Shown here: positions 1 through 9,493 of the stretch, in pieces
How positions within the stretch are numbered: the stretch's first letter is position 1
Layout: every line of letters starts with the position of its first letter
Source of the DNA: an uncultured Polaribacter sp.
GTDB lineage: Bacteria > Bacteroidota > Bacteroidia > Flavobacteriales > Flavobacteriaceae
NCBI RefSeq assembly: GCF_947495205.1
Contig: NZ_CANLXV010000010.1
Span: 1 to 64,000 of the forward strand
Direction: 5' to 3'
Length of the DNA stretch: 64,000 nt
The notes under the pieces: model-generated
The model's database searches: none
The model's input: the letters and a program-made list of their open reading frames with translations, nothing else
Told to the model about the DNA's origin: nothing
Position numbers and translations under genes: made by a program

Positions 1-213
1 ATTTTACTCTTTGTTTACGCTGTCAATTTCAATATTTTCAATGAACTTCTTAAAAGTATTTTGTTACCAAAACTAATCAATAACTAATCTCCTAAATTTG
101 TAGAAATGATAGAATCGAACTATCTAACCTGTTTAAAATCTAAACTCTAGTTTTAAATTTTATCGTTATTCCAAAATCTCTTTATGAACGTTTGCTGTTT
201 TTGTTAGCGGGTG
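1..213 (-). other. Probable leader of a leftward rRNA operon
   Basis: No coding potential is seen. Read on the minus strand, the stretch ends with a segment (AAGTTCATTGAAAATATT, then AAATTGACAGCGTAAAC) that resembles the leader found just before 16S rRNA genes in flavobacteria, from memory. The strong promoter just to its right points into it. The rRNA gene itself would lie beyond the left edge, so this is an inference. Confidence 0.5.
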
Positions 214-243
214 CAAATATAGAACTTATTTCTAATCTAACAA
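214..243 (-). promoter_or_regulatory. Strong Bacteroidota-type promoter, leftward
   Basis: On the minus strand a TTG (241-243) is followed after exactly 19 bases by TATATTTG (214-221), a full match to the -33/-7 pattern TTG-N19-TAnnTTTG. It fires toward the left edge, fitting an rRNA operon. A second -7-like element, TATCTTTG on the minus strand at 323-330, lies upstream but has no TTG at the right distance. Confidence 0.65.
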
Positions 244-330
244 GAAAAAATTAAAATTATTTTTTATTTTTTTCTAAACCCTAAAAAAAACTGAACTTGC
301 TTTCCCGAAAAATTTCGGACTGCAAAGATA

Positions 331-539
331 GTCGCTTTTATTTAACCTCCTAATCTTTTTTGATGTTTTAATTATACACCTTTAATGATGAATAAAACCT
401 ATTAACGTTAAACAAATAAAGAAGTGTAGGATCAATACTAAAAGTTATGGAATAGCTAAAAACTGAAAAACTTTGATGTTTTTTTATATCCTCAGACAGT
501 TTACTATCGATTGCAAAACTACTGCGTTAATAAGACTCG
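331..539. other. Intergenic, nothing recognised
   Basis: AT-rich sequence between the putative rRNA promoter and the transposase remnant. I see no open frame with a recognisable product and no clear hairpin. Confidence 0.4.
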
Positions 540-674
540 CTACATGGGATGAAAAAGATAGGACAAACAGCTCTTAAGAGTTTTAATACTAAAATTAAAG
601 CTTTTAGAACACAATTTGAACGGGTTAGCAATAGACAATTCTTCCTTATTAGACTCACAAATATTTACGCCTAA
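540..674 (+). pseudogene. 3' remnant of an IS transposase (ISAon1-like)
   Basis: The plus-strand frame ending at the TAA at 672-674 reads a 44-residue tail containing KSFNTKIKAFRTQF and FFLIRLTNIYA. This resembles the C-terminus of ISAon1-type transposases common in Bacteroidota, which end in a similar SFNAKIKAFR...FFLFRLTKIFA pattern (recalled, not searched). No start codon, catalytic core or inverted repeats are visible, so it is a decayed fragment. It lies between a putative rRNA operon and tRNA-Asp. Confidence 0.6.
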
Positions 675-738
675 TTATAAAACCCCACAACTTTATGACT
701 TGATCCCTTTTTTAGCTGAATAAAATAGATAAAAACAA

Positions 739-766
739 AAAAAGCATCTCAAAAGAGATGCTTTTT
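739..766 (-). terminator. Rho-independent terminator of tRNA-Asp
   Basis: The inverted repeat GCATCTC (744-750), loop AAAA, GAGATGC (755-761) is flanked by an A run on the left and a T run on the right. It could therefore stop transcription in both directions. It lies directly after the 3' end of tRNA-Asp on the minus strand. Confidence 0.8.
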
Positions 767-767
767 G

Positions 768-841
768 CGGTCTGGACGGGACTCGAACCCGCGACCCCCT
801 GCGTGACAGGCAGGTATTCTAACCAGCTGAACTACCAGACC
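768..841 (-). tRNA. tRNA-Asp (anticodon GTC)
   Basis: Minus-strand sequence folds as a 74-nt cloverleaf. The acceptor stem is GGTCTGG/CCAGACC with discriminator G, the anticodon loop CTGTCAC carries GTC, and the T-loop is GTTCGAGTC. The 3' CCA is not encoded. A terminator follows immediately. Confidence 0.95.
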
Positions 842-904
842 GTTGCTTTTAGCGGTTGCAAATATATAATAGATTTTAATATCTGCAAACAAAAAAACAC
901 TTTT

Positions 905-1825
905 TTATTTTATTTTTTTTCTACTGATTAAATAAGCCGTTAAAACATCAGAATAACCCGCATTAATATCTACGGGCACATAATCTATTTGATATTGTAA
1001 ACACTTGTTTTTTAATTCATTAAAATAATTACTTACAATTGCTGTATATTTTTCCTGTATATTTTCTGCATATACATTAATTTCTTCTCCAGTTTCTACG
1101 TCTACAAATTTTTTGGGTGCATTATCAAAATTAAAGTTTAATTCTGTTTTACCATCAAAGGTATGAAACAAAACCACCTCATGTTTGTTGTATTTTAAAT
1201 GACGTAAAGCCTCAAACAAAGCTGCATCTTCTTTACTGGTCTGAAACATATCTGTAAACAAAAAAATTAAAGAACGTCTATGTATTTTCTCTGCAATTTC
1301 GTGCAAATATTTATAGGTTTCTGTTGTTGCATTTGTATCAGACGTTAATAATTGTTCTAGTTGATGCAAAAGCATATTTCTATGGCGCTCACTCCCCTTC
1401 TCTGGTGCATAATACTCATAAGTATTAGAATATATACTTAAACCAACAGCGTCTCTTTGTCTTTTTAAAATTTCCATTAAAGAAGCGGCGGCTATTGCAG
1501 AAAAACCCACTTTATTTAAATTATTTATACTTTGTTTTTTAACAATAGGATACTGCATAGATGCTGAATTATCTATAATAATATGGCATCTTAAATTGGT
1601 TTCCTCTTCGTATTTTTTGGTATATAATTTTTCTGTTTTTGCAAACAACTTCCAATCTATATGGCGCGTACTTTCGCCTTTATTGTATAATTTATGTTCA
1701 GAAAATTCTACAGAAAACCCATGAAACGGACTTTTATGCATTCCTGTAATAAAACCTTCTACAACGCTTTTTGCTAAAATATCTAGGTTTTTTATTTCAG
1801 ATGATTTTACTTCCGCTAAATTCAT
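905..1825 (-). CDS. DUF58 domain protein (vWA-like fold)
   Basis: A 306-residue cytoplasmic protein of the DUF58 family. The family signature is visible as GESTRHIDWKLFAKTEKLY (about residues 50-68), followed by a vWA-like metal-site motif DNSAS (85-89) and a later FTDMF. Family members usually sit beside a MoxR AAA ATPase and Bat membrane proteins and are thought to act in chaperone-like or stress functions; neither partner is nearby here. The gene begins 1 nt after the stop of the M1 aminopeptidase and is probably cotranscribed with it. The exact role is unknown. Confidence 0.85.
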   Translation of the reverse strand: MNLAEVKSSEIKNLDILAKSVVEGFITGMHKSPFHGFSVEFSEHKLYNKGESTRHIDWKLFAKTEKLYTKKYEEETNLRCHIIIDNSASMQYPIVKKQSINNLNKVGFSAIAAASLMEILKRQRDAVGLSIYSNTYEYYAPEKGSERHRNMLLHQLEQLLTSDTNATTETYKYLHEIAEKIHRRSLIFLFTDMFQTSKEDAALFEALRHLKYNKHEVVLFHTFDGKTELNFNFDNAPKKFVDVETGEEINVYAENIQEKYTAIVSNYFNELKNKCLQYQIDYVPVDINAGYSDVLTAYLISRKKIK

Positions 1826-1826
1826 A

Positions 1827-4400
1827 TTACTTTTTAAGTTTTTGAGCTCTTGTTAAATTATCGGTAGTTTGTAACAACTTCTTTAACAAAATAGGATTAT
1901 AATTTGAATTATCATCTAAAAAATCTTGTAAAACCGTGTAAGCTTCCGCAGAAGAATAATTACCTATAGAACTTGCGAGCCATCCTTTAGGAAAAAATAT
2001 ATCTCCTGTTAATTGTACCTCTTCTAATTTTTCTAAAATTGGTTTTAAATGTTTTATGGCAGATTTTTGTCTTAAGGGATGGTGTATGTTTGCCAATGCT
2101 GTTTGCACCCAAGATTCATTAGCTCTATTTTCTTTTTGCAATAAAGTCTTCATAAAAGCATCTCTTACCTTTACATTATCAGATAAAGAAGGTAGCAACC
2201 AAACAAAACGTTTTAAACGATCTGGATTGGTAATTAGTTTTTGTTGTTTTTCTAAAATATCTTGTGCTTTTGCAGGATTGTATATGACCAATTGCATTGC
2301 CAAAACGGTGTAATCATTTTCATTTAAAAACAAGTTTTTAATGGTTTTGTTCTTTTCCCAAATTTGATACATTAAACGATTTGCTTGCTCAGAAAATGCA
2401 AGAGCTTGATAGAGTTTAAAAATAGTTTTTTTAAGATTTGCAGCTAAGTCTTGTGCCAATAAGTTAGATAATTTACTGTGAATATCCGCTTGCAATTCAT
2501 GTTGTTTTGTTTCACTTAAAAACTTCCAAAAAATAGTTTGTATGCTACGCGACAAGTAATTTGCTATCAGTTCGTTTTTTTCTGTAAGAATTGCATTAAA
2601 AAATACATGATACGTTTCTAAAGCATCTATATTTTCTAAAAGCATATTTTCATAAAGGTTTATGAACTGATAACCTCTAGAAACCTCATCTTTAATTCTT
2701 GCATAGGTTTTAATCTTATCTTTATAGAAAGGAAACACACCATAACCAAAACCGTTTGTATTGTATAAAACTTGCCCTGGTTTAAAATCTTTTGTAGCAC
2801 TTGTAATGTCAAAAGATTTGCCCATGTTTCTTACATTTATATTTTTTACATAACCTCTTGCATCTCTTAATTGAATTTTAAAAGACTGTGTCCAAACCTT
2901 ATTAGAACCGTCTGCTGCTTTTTGATGAATCACAAACTTGGTTACATTTCCTTTTGCATTCAATTCTATTTCTTCATAAAAAATAGGTCTCCCAGAAGAA
3001 TTCACCCAAACATCAGACCAACTTTTAATACCACCTTTGCTCTTTTTATCTAAAATATCAATCAACTCTTCCCAATCTGCATTTCCGTTTGCATAGGTTT
3101 TTATGTATTGTTGAATACCTTGTTGAAACAACTCTTCACCCAATAAATACTCTAACTGACGCATCATTATTGGCGCTTTGTTATAAATAATTCTACCATA
3201 CAAAGAACCTGCATTTTTTAAATTGTCTAATTTTTGGCGAATAGCATTGGTTCCTTTTGTTCTATCTTCTGAATAGGCAGCAGGATAATGAGACATCATA
3301 AAACTTAGGTTATGATTGATTTCTGGGTACACAGGATTTACAATTTTATCTGCCATAAAATTGGCAAAAACTTCTTTCATCCAAACATCATTAAACCATT
3401 TCATGGTTACCAAATCTCCAAACCACATGTGCGAAGTTTCGTGAGCAATTAATTTGGCTCTTCTTAATTTTTGCGTTTGCGTTGCATTTTTATCTAAAAA
3501 TAAAGAAGATTCTCTGTACTGAATTGCGCCAACATGTTCCATACCACCATATTGAAAAGGTGGAATTGCTGCAAAATCCATTTTTTGAAACGGGAATTTT
3601 ACTAAAGTATAGTCTTCTAAAAATTGAAGTGCATTTTGATGAATTTCAAAAACCTTACCTACACTTTCTGCTATCTTTTCTTTGTTATTTTCTCTGTATA
3701 AAAAACGCATATCAAATGCACCAGGATTTTTAGTTTCTTCAGAAAATTTACCTGCCACAAAAGAAAATAAATAAGTACTCATTAAATCAGAAGTTTTAAA
3801 AGTATGTTCTTTAAAACCATCTATTGCCAAACTACTTTCTTTAAAACTAGCTGCCAAAACTTGCCAATCTTCTGGAGCTGTAATTCTTAAATTGTACTTA
3901 GCTTTTATATCTGGCTGATCAAAACAAGGAAACAACGTACTTGCTCTGTCTGGCACCAATAAAGTATATAAAAATTCATCGTTTCTGTTTAATGATTTTT
4001 CTCCAGCATTAAAAAGTATGTCTACTTTATTTTCTCCTAAAGTTAGTTTTGTTTTCGAAATAATTAAATGTTCTTTTTGATGCTCTATTTCTGAAACTTC
4101 ACCATTAATACTTAAAGTTTTAAGATTAGATTTATTTGCATTAAAATCTAAAAAAACATCATTTTTTAAATCATTAACCGTAAAATTAATTTTTAATTTT
4201 GATGCAATTACTGCTGTTTTTTCTTTCGGAATTTTAAAATGAAGATTGTACACAACATTTGTAATTTGTTGCTTTCTATACTTTGCCAACTCGTAAGAAA
4301 TTCCGTTTTCTAATTTTAATTTTCCTTCTTGAAGATTACAAGAAATCATGAAAACAAGTAATAAAACAGCAATTATTTTTGTTATTAAACGCATAAGCAT
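1827..4400 (-). CDS. M1 family metallopeptidase, lipoprotein
   Basis: An 857-residue zinc aminopeptidase of family M1. The exopeptidase motif GGMEH lies at 285-289. The zinc motif HETSH (320-324) is followed after 18 residues by glutamate 343, giving HExxH-X18-E. The N-terminus has a hydrophobic stretch ending in a lipobox (FMISC), so the enzyme is probably a lipoprotein facing the periplasm or the cell surface, where it would trim peptides. The long C-terminal half looks helical, as in the family. The start could instead be the ATG two codons later (4394). It is the first gene of a pair with the DUF58 gene. Confidence 0.92.
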   Translation of the reverse strand: MLMRLITKIIAVLLLVFMISCNLQEGKLKLENGISYELAKYRKQQITNVVYNLHFKIPKEKTAVIASKLKINFTVNDLKNDVFLDFNANKSNLKTLSINGEVSEIEHQKEHLIISKTKLTLGENKVDILFNAGEKSLNRNDEFLYTLLVPDRASTLFPCFDQPDIKAKYNLRITAPEDWQVLAASFKESSLAIDGFKEHTFKTSDLMSTYLFSFVAGKFSEETKNPGAFDMRFLYRENNKEKIAESVGKVFEIHQNALQFLEDYTLVKFPFQKMDFAAIPPFQYGGMEHVGAIQYRESSLFLDKNATQTQKLRRAKLIAHETSHMWFGDLVTMKWFNDVWMKEVFANFMADKIVNPVYPEINHNLSFMMSHYPAAYSEDRTKGTNAIRQKLDNLKNAGSLYGRIIYNKAPIMMRQLEYLLGEELFQQGIQQYIKTYANGNADWEELIDILDKKSKGGIKSWSDVWVNSSGRPIFYEEIELNAKGNVTKFVIHQKAADGSNKVWTQSFKIQLRDARGYVKNINVRNMGKSFDITSATKDFKPGQVLYNTNGFGYGVFPFYKDKIKTYARIKDEVSRGYQFINLYENMLLENIDALETYHVFFNAILTEKNELIANYLSRSIQTIFWKFLSETKQHELQADIHSKLSNLLAQDLAANLKKTIFKLYQALAFSEQANRLMYQIWEKNKTIKNLFLNENDYTVLAMQLVIYNPAKAQDILEKQQKLITNPDRLKRFVWLLPSLSDNVKVRDAFMKTLLQKENRANESWVQTALANIHHPLRQKSAIKHLKPILEKLEEVQLTGDIFFPKGWLASSIGNYSSAEAYTVLQDFLDDNSNYNPILLKKLLQTTDNLTRAQKLKK

Positions 4401-4511
4401 CGTATTTAAAATAAGGTTAAGAAACTTTAAAAATAGAAATATAAAATTACAAATTAAATAAACACATTGGGTTATTACAAAATAGATTTCCTTAAAATGA
4501 ATGCCTAAAAC

Positions 4512-4545
4512 AAAAAACCACGCTAAAAAGCGTGGTTTTTTGTTT
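4512..4545 (-). terminator. Terminator after trxA (bidirectional form)
   Basis: A 12-bp stem, AAAAACCACGCT (4513-4524) and AGCGTGGTTTTT (4529-4540) around loop AAAA, with T-rich flanks on both sides. It lies 19 nt beyond the thioredoxin stop codon. Confidence 0.85.
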
Positions 4546-4563
4546 TATTATGATTTGTACTAT

Positions 4564-4881
4564 TTAAATAGCAGCATCAATTTTACCAGTGTAAACGTTT
4601 TTTGGTGCAACACCAACTTGTTTATCTACAACCTCTCCGTTTTTAAAAATTAAAACTGTTGGTATGTTTCTAACACCATATTTAGCAGCAAATTCTTGAT
4701 TTGCATCTACATCTATTTTACCAACAACAGCTTTACCATCATATTCCGTAGAAATTTCATCTACAATTGGGCCAACCATTCTGCATGGTCCACACCAAGC
4801 CGCCCAAAAATCTACTAATACTGGTTTATCTGATTGTAATACTACCTCGTCAAACGTTGCGTCTGTAATTTCTAATGCCAT
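4564..4881 (-). CDS. trxA: Thioredoxin
   Basis: A 105-residue classic thioredoxin with the active site WCGPC (cysteines 30 and 33) after the usual DFWAAW, and the cis-proline region RNIPT near residue 73. It is a general cytoplasmic protein-disulfide reductase, recharged by thioredoxin reductase. The length is normal for the family. The gene stands alone, with its own promoter element 39 nt upstream and a strong terminator downstream. Confidence 0.97.
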   Translation of the reverse strand: MALEITDATFDEVVLQSDKPVLVDFWAAWCGPCRMVGPIVDEISTEYDGKAVVGKIDVDANQEFAAKYGVRNIPTVLIFKNGEVVDKQVGVAPKNVYTGKIDAAI

Positions 4882-4919
4882 TTTTATATTTTTTTAATTA
4901 TTATTATCTTTTTGTATAG

Positions 4920-4927
4920 CAAATGTA
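4920..4927 (-). promoter_or_regulatory. -7 promoter element of trxA
   Basis: Minus-strand TACATTTG matches TAnnTTTG exactly and lies 39 nt before the thioredoxin start. No clear -33 TTG is seen at 19 bp. Confidence 0.5.
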
Positions 4928-5052
4928 AACAAATAAATGATTTCTATTTTTTAAGAAAATTGCTTTTTACTATCTATCTATCAATAGTAATTATAAACAT
5001 ACCAAAATAAATGGTAATTTCTCCTTAATTTTAAAAATAGTTTTATCAAATA

Positions 5053-6006
5053 CTAAAACAGCTCTTTTGCAATAGCATGTATATTATCACTCTTACCCAT
5101 AGAATAATAGTGTAAAAAAGGCACGCCAGCAGCTAACAATTCTTTAGATTGCTGTATGGCAAAATCTACACCTACTTGCCTAACATCTTTATTTGTTTTA
5201 CAATTTTCTACTTCATTAATTAAATCTTCAGGAATATCTATTCTAAAAACTTGTGGCAATAATTGCAAATGGCGCTTTACTGCCAACGGCTTAATACCTG
5301 GAATAATTGGTACGTTAATACCCATTTCTTTTGCAGCTTTTACAAACTCAAAATACTTTTTATTATCAAAAAACATTTGAGTAACCACATAATCTGCGCC
5401 AGCATCTACCTTTTGTTTTAAACGCTTTAAATCTGTTTGTAAAGAAGGTGCTTCTAAATGTTTTTCTGGATATCCTGCAACACCAATACAAAAATCTGTG
5501 CTATTATTTACTTCTATAGCATCATGCAAATATTTACCAGAATTCAAATTACTAATCTGTGCAACCAAATCGCCAGCATATTGATGCCCATTTTTACTTG
5601 GCTCAAAATATTTTTGATGACTCATAGCATCTCCTCTCAACGCCATTACATTATCTATTCCTAAATAATGGCAATCTACCAACAAATATTCCGTTTCCTC
5701 TTTTGTAAAACCACCACAAAGTACATGTGGCACAGTATCTACATTATATTTATGTTTAATTGCAGCACAAATACCCAAAGTTCCTGGGCGCATTCTAGTA
5801 ACTTTTCTATCTAATAAACCAGATTTTTCTACATAAACATACTCTTCTCTAGACGTAGTAACATCTATAAATGGCGGTTTAAACTCCATTAACGGATCAA
5901 TATTATTGTACAATTCCTCAATATTATTCCCTTTTTTTGGCGGAATAATTTCAAAAGAAAACAATGTTTTTCCGTTTGCTTTTTTTATGTGATCTGTAAT
6001 TTTCAT
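5053..6006 (-). CDS. metF: Methylenetetrahydrofolate reductase
   Basis: Reduces 5,10-methylene-THF to 5-methyl-THF, the methyl donor for methionine synthase; an FAD enzyme of the cytoplasm. The family pattern is visible: FSFEIIPPKKG near the N-terminus, PFIDVTTS, and DAGADYVVTQMFFDN in the C-terminal half. I start it at the ATG at 6006, giving 317 residues. An upstream ATG would add 20 residues that match nothing in the family, and MKITDHIKKA is a typical N-terminus. It follows metH2 on the same strand after a 357-nt gap containing a palindromic repeat, so cotranscription is likely but not certain. Confidence 0.95.
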   Translation of the reverse strand: MKITDHIKKANGKTLFSFEIIPPKKGNNIEELYNNIDPLMEFKPPFIDVTTSREEYVYVEKSGLLDRKVTRMRPGTLGICAAIKHKYNVDTVPHVLCGGFTKEETEYLLVDCHYLGIDNVMALRGDAMSHQKYFEPSKNGHQYAGDLVAQISNLNSGKYLHDAIEVNNSTDFCIGVAGYPEKHLEAPSLQTDLKRLKQKVDAGADYVVTQMFFDNKKYFEFVKAAKEMGINVPIIPGIKPLAVKRHLQLLPQVFRIDIPEDLINEVENCKTNKDVRQVGVDFAIQQSKELLAAGVPFLHYYSMGKSDNIHAIAKELF

Positions 6007-6363
6007 TGTATATAGTTCTTTGTTTTTAGTTGGCATTTTTAGATTTGCTAAAAATAAAAATCTCAACTTTTAACTTATTTTTTTGGGCGTTACCACAAGG
6101 GTCGCGCTTTCCATTATATCTTTTTTTTCGTACCTCAAAAAAAGGATGCCATTGCAATCGCTAACGCAGCTCGTTTGCCAACGCCATTGATAACAGCAAG
6201 AAGCAATCTGTCTATTTAATTAGCGTTTCCTTCAATTCATCCTTATTATAACAAATGTATTCTTTTATTACTTTTCTTTTTAAAACTTGCAAAGTTTTAG
6301 AAACCTAGCAAGATAATTTTAAAATAAACCACACAAGTTTTAAAAACCTTTATAATTTACAAT
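6007..6363. other. Intergenic region between metH2 and metF
   Basis: Holds the palindromic repeat at 6084-6167 and otherwise AT-rich sequence. No gene is seen. Confidence 0.5.
6084..6167. repeat. Palindromic intergenic repeat, GGGCGTT...CTAACGC type
   Basis: An imperfect palindrome: GGCGTTACC at the left pairs with GCTAACGC at the right, and a central ATCTTTTTTTT pairs with AAAAAAAGGAT around a short loop. It contains GGTCGCGCTTTCC and ATTGCAATCGCTAACGC, closely resembling an intergenic repeat I remember as frequent in flavobacterial genomes (GGGCGTT..GGGTCGGGCTTTCC..AAAGGATGCC..CAATCCCTAACGC). It would form a long RNA hairpin if transcribed. Confidence 0.7.
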
Positions 6364-9015
6364 TTATTCTTCTGCCAAATTAGGGTGTAACCACTTTCTA
6401 GCCTTTTCTTTTGCAATGCCTTTTCTGGTAGAATAATCGGTAACCTGATCATCTGTAATTTTACCCAAACCAAAATACTTGGCTTCTTTATTTGCAAAAT
6501 AATACCCAGAAACTGCTGCTGCTGGCCACATTGCCAAACTTTCTGTTAAACTTACACCAATTTGTTTTTCTACATCTAACAACTGCCAAATAGTTTCTTT
6601 TTCTAAATGATCTGGACAAGCAGGATAACCAGGCGCAGGACGAATTCCTTTATAACTTTCCTTAATCAAATCGTTATTGGATAAAGTTTCATCTGCGGCA
6701 TAACCCCAATGTTTTGTTCTAATTTGTTTGTGCAAATACTCTGCAAAAGCTTCTGCAAAACGGTCTGCAATGGCTTGTGCCATAATTCCGTTATAATCAT
6801 CTTCTTTTGCTCTATAACCATCTGCCAATTCTTGTGCACCAAAAATACCCACACAAAAAGCACCCATATAATCTGTTTTACCGGTTTCTTTTGGCGCAAT
6901 AAAATCTGATAAAGCAATGTTTGGTATGCCTTCTCTTTTCTTTAATTGCTGTCTTAAAGTTCTAAAAACAGCAACTTCTGTTCCTTTTTTCTGAATAGAA
7001 ATATCATCTTCATGAATGGTATTGGCTTCAAATAAACCAAAAATTGCCTTTGGTTTTAAGAGTTGTTTTGCAATAATTTCATCAATCATTTCTTGTGCTT
7101 CTTTATACATTATAGAAGCTTGCTCACCCACAACTTTATCTGTTAGAATATCTGGGAATTTCCCATGCAAATCCCAACTTCTAAAAAACGGACTCCAATC
7201 TATAAATGGCACCAATTCTTTTAAACTTAATTGTTCTAAAGTTTGAATTCCTAATTCTTTAGGCTTTACAATTTCAGAAGTTTCCCAATCAATTTTATAT
7301 TTGCGTTTGCGTGCTTCTATTATAGAAATGTATGATTTTTCTTTACCACGTTTTAAAAACTTGGTTCTAAACTCATCATAATCCTTTTTTAATTTAGCAA
7401 CGTATTCATTTTTTGTTTTCTTGTTTAATAAATCTCCTACAACTGTTACCGCTCTAGAAGCATCATTAACGTGAACTACGGCATTTTTGTATTGTGTATC
7501 TATTTTTACAGCAGTATGCGCTTTAGAAGTTGTTGCGCCACCAATAAGCAAAGGCAATTTAAAATTCTGACGTTCCATTTCTTTTGCCAAATACACCATT
7601 TCATCTAAAGATGGCGTAATTAAACCGCTTAAACCAATAGCGTCTACATTTTCTCTTTTAGCAGCTTCTATAATTTTTTCTGGCGGCACCATTACTCCTA
7701 AATCAACAATTTCATAATTGTTACAACCCAGTACAACAGACACAATATTTTTACCAATATCATGCACATCTCCTTTAACAGTTGCCATTAAAATTTTTCC
7801 TAAAGCTTGTTGTTCTTCTCCTTTTTCTGCCTCAATAAACGGATTTAAATAACCAACTGCTTTTTTCATTACACGGGCAGATTTTACCACCTGTGGCAAA
7901 AACATTTTTCCTGCGCCAAATAAATCTCCCACTACATTCATACCAATCATTAAATTACCTTCAATAACTTCAATTGGTTTTTCTGCTTGCAATCTTGCTT
8001 CTTCTACATCTTCAATAATAAAGGCATCAATACCTTTTACCAAAGCGTGTGTAATTCTGTCTTGTAAAGGGTTTTCTCTCCAAGATAAATCTACTGTTTT
8101 TTCTTTTTTAGAACCTTTTACCGTTTCTGCAAAATCTAATAAACGCTCGGTTGCATCTTCTCTTCTATCAAGAATTACATCTTCTACATGTTCTAATAAA
8201 TCTTTTGGAATATCATCATAAACCTCTAACATTGTAGGGTTTACAATTCCCATATTCATTCCATTTTGAATGGCATAATACAAGAAAACAGAGTGCATTG
8301 CTTCTCTTACACCATTGTTTCCTCTAAATGAAAATGAAACATTACTTACACCACCACTTACAGAAACATTTTCTAGATTTTCTCTTACCCATTTTGTAGC
8401 TTCAATAAAGTCTATAGCATTTCTTCTGTGCTCTTCCATACCTGTTGCTACAGGAAAAATATTTAAATCGAAGATAATATCTTCACTAGGAAAACCTACT
8501 TTATTTACCAAAATATCATAAGAACGTTTTGCAATTTCTATTCTACGCTCATAATTGTCTGCTTGCCCAACTTCATCAAAAGCCATAACAATTACTGCAG
8601 CTCCATAACGTTTTATTTGTGTTGCTTCCCAGATAAATTTTTCTTCACCTTCTTTTAAAGAAATAGAGTTTACCACACATTTACCTTGTACAACTTGTAA
8701 ACCTGCTTCAATAATTTCCCATTTAGAGCTATCAATCATTAAAGGAACTCTACAAATATCTGGTTCTGCAGCAATTAAATTCAAAAAACGAACCATGGCT
8801 TCTTTTCCGTCAATTAGACCATCGTCCATATTAACATCTACAATTTGTGCACCACCGTCTACTTGATGTCTTGCAATATCTAGCGCTTCATCAAATTTTT
8901 CTTCTTTAATTAAACGTAAAAACTTTTTAGAACCTGCTACATTTGTGCGTTCACCAACGTTTATAAAGTTAGTTTCAGGCGTAATTACCAACGGCTCAAG
9001 GCCAGATAATTTCAT
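6364..9015 (-). CDS. metH: Methionine synthase, folate/B12/activation modules
   Basis: The larger part of a split cobalamin-dependent methionine synthase, 883 residues from the ATG at 9015. In order it has a pterin-binding module ([14 protein letters not shown] at the start), a B12-binding module with cobalt-ligand motif DVHDIGKN and LSGLITPSL, and a C-terminal SAM-dependent reactivation module ([12 protein letters not shown]). The homocysteine/zinc module is encoded separately at 9494-10489; together the two parts make about 1,214 residues, close to the E. coli enzyme. An upstream ATG at 9066 would add 17 residues read from a repeat that flanks the inserted S23 gene, so I prefer 9015. Transcription probably comes from the SAM riboswitch promoter. 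Confidence 0.95.
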   Translation of the reverse strand: MKLSGLEPLVITPETNFINVGERTNVAGSKKFLRLIKEEKFDEALDIARHQVDGGAQIVDVNMDDGLIDGKEAMVRFLNLIAAEPDICRVPLMIDSSKWEIIEAGLQVVQGKCVVNSISLKEGEEKFIWEATQIKRYGAAVIVMAFDEVGQADNYERRIEIAKRSYDILVNKVGFPSEDIIFDLNIFPVATGMEEHRRNAIDFIEATKWVRENLENVSVSGGVSNVSFSFRGNNGVREAMHSVFLYYAIQNGMNMGIVNPTMLEVYDDIPKDLLEHVEDVILDRREDATERLLDFAETVKGSKKEKTVDLSWRENPLQDRITHALVKGIDAFIIEDVEEARLQAEKPIEVIEGNLMIGMNVVGDLFGAGKMFLPQVVKSARVMKKAVGYLNPFIEAEKGEEQQALGKILMATVKGDVHDIGKNIVSVVLGCNNYEIVDLGVMVPPEKIIEAAKRENVDAIGLSGLITPSLDEMVYLAKEMERQNFKLPLLIGGATTSKAHTAVKIDTQYKNAVVHVNDASRAVTVVGDLLNKKTKNEYVAKLKKDYDEFRTKFLKRGKEKSYISIIEARKRKYKIDWETSEIVKPKELGIQTLEQLSLKELVPFIDWSPFFRSWDLHGKFPDILTDKVVGEQASIMYKEAQEMIDEIIAKQLLKPKAIFGLFEANTIHEDDISIQKKGTEVAVFRTLRQQLKKREGIPNIALSDFIAPKETGKTDYMGAFCVGIFGAQELADGYRAKEDDYNGIMAQAIADRFAEAFAEYLHKQIRTKHWGYAADETLSNNDLIKESYKGIRPAPGYPACPDHLEKETIWQLLDVEKQIGVSLTESLAMWPAAAVSGYYFANKEAKYFGLGKITDDQVTDYSTRKGIAKEKARKWLHPNLAEE

Positions 9016-9033
9016 ATAACGCCTTTGGTTGTT

Positions 9034-9051
9034 AGTTTTTAGTTGTTGGTT
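9034..9051. repeat. Left imperfect inverted repeat of the S23 insert
   Basis: AGTTTTTAGTTGTTGGTT here matches the reverse complement of 9475-9492 at 16 of 18 positions. The pair brackets the S23 gene. A direct 12-13 bp repeat (TGGTTGTTAGTTT) also occurs at about 9027 and 9440. Confidence 0.6.
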
Positions 9052-9068
9052 ATTGGTCTTACTCATAC

Positions 9069-9422
9069 TTATAGTTTCTTGTAATAATTAATAAAACCAT
9101 TTAATAATTTTTTAGTTGAAATTACTTTTTCTATTGTGGTTTTTAATTCTTTCTCTGAAATATATTCTAAATCAAAAGAGAGATACAACTGTGTTTCTAC
9201 TTCTTGCAAAGATCCTTTAGCTATATATAAAAAATGAATAGTTTCTTTATTTGACTGTCTTCCAATTCCTTCCGCAATATTTGAAGGTACAGAAACTGAA
9301 CATCTTCTTATTTGATTTGTTAATCCATAGATTTCCTCTTTTGGAAAAGATTTGGTTAACAAATAAACTGTCTTAACCAATCTTCTTGAATATTTCCAAA
9401 CATCTAAATCTGTATAATTCAT
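9069..9422 (-). CDS. Four-helix bundle protein, 23S intervening-sequence (S23) family
   Basis: A 117-residue protein with the S23/IVP signature: [20 protein letters not shown], then [16 protein letters not shown] (about residues 38-53), and a [14 protein letters not shown] helix. Members form pentameric four-helix bundles. They were first found encoded in intervening sequences of 23S rRNA genes, and relatives serve as Avd accessory proteins of diversity-generating retroelements. Function is unknown. It lies between the two metH parts, flanked by imperfect inverted repeats, which suggests a mobile or inserted cassette. No reverse transcriptase is nearby, so a retroelement role here is unsupported. 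Confidence 0.9.
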   Translation of the reverse strand: MNYTDLDVWKYSRRLVKTVYLLTKSFPKEEIYGLTNQIRRCSVSVPSNIAEGIGRQSNKETIHFLYIAKGSLQEVETQLYLSFDLEYISEKELKTTIEKVISTKKLLNGFINYYKKL

Positions 9423-9474
9423 ATTTTTACTTGGTTTCTGGTTGTTAGTTTATCGCTAATGGTATTTTGACTTT

Positions 9475-9492
9475 AACCAAAAACTAAAAACC
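9475..9492. repeat. Right imperfect inverted repeat of the S23 insert
   Basis: AACCAAAAACTAAAAACC pairs with 9034-9051 on the other side of the S23 gene. The stop codon of metH1 and its last few residues lie at the edge of this repeat. Confidence 0.6.
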
Positions 9493-9493
9493 A

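Noticed and set aside
5458..5664. Opposite-strand ORFs inside metF, metH and other genes
   Set aside because: They lie wholly within well-supported genes and have no family resemblance. I treat them as shadows.
9016..9066. Upstream ATG (9066) as the true metH2 start
   Set aside because: The extra 17 residues come from the repeat flanking the S23 gene and do not fit the enzyme's N-terminus. 9015 fits.
9069..9422. A diversity-generating retroelement around the S23/Avd-like gene
   Set aside because: No reverse transcriptase or template/variable repeat is seen nearby.
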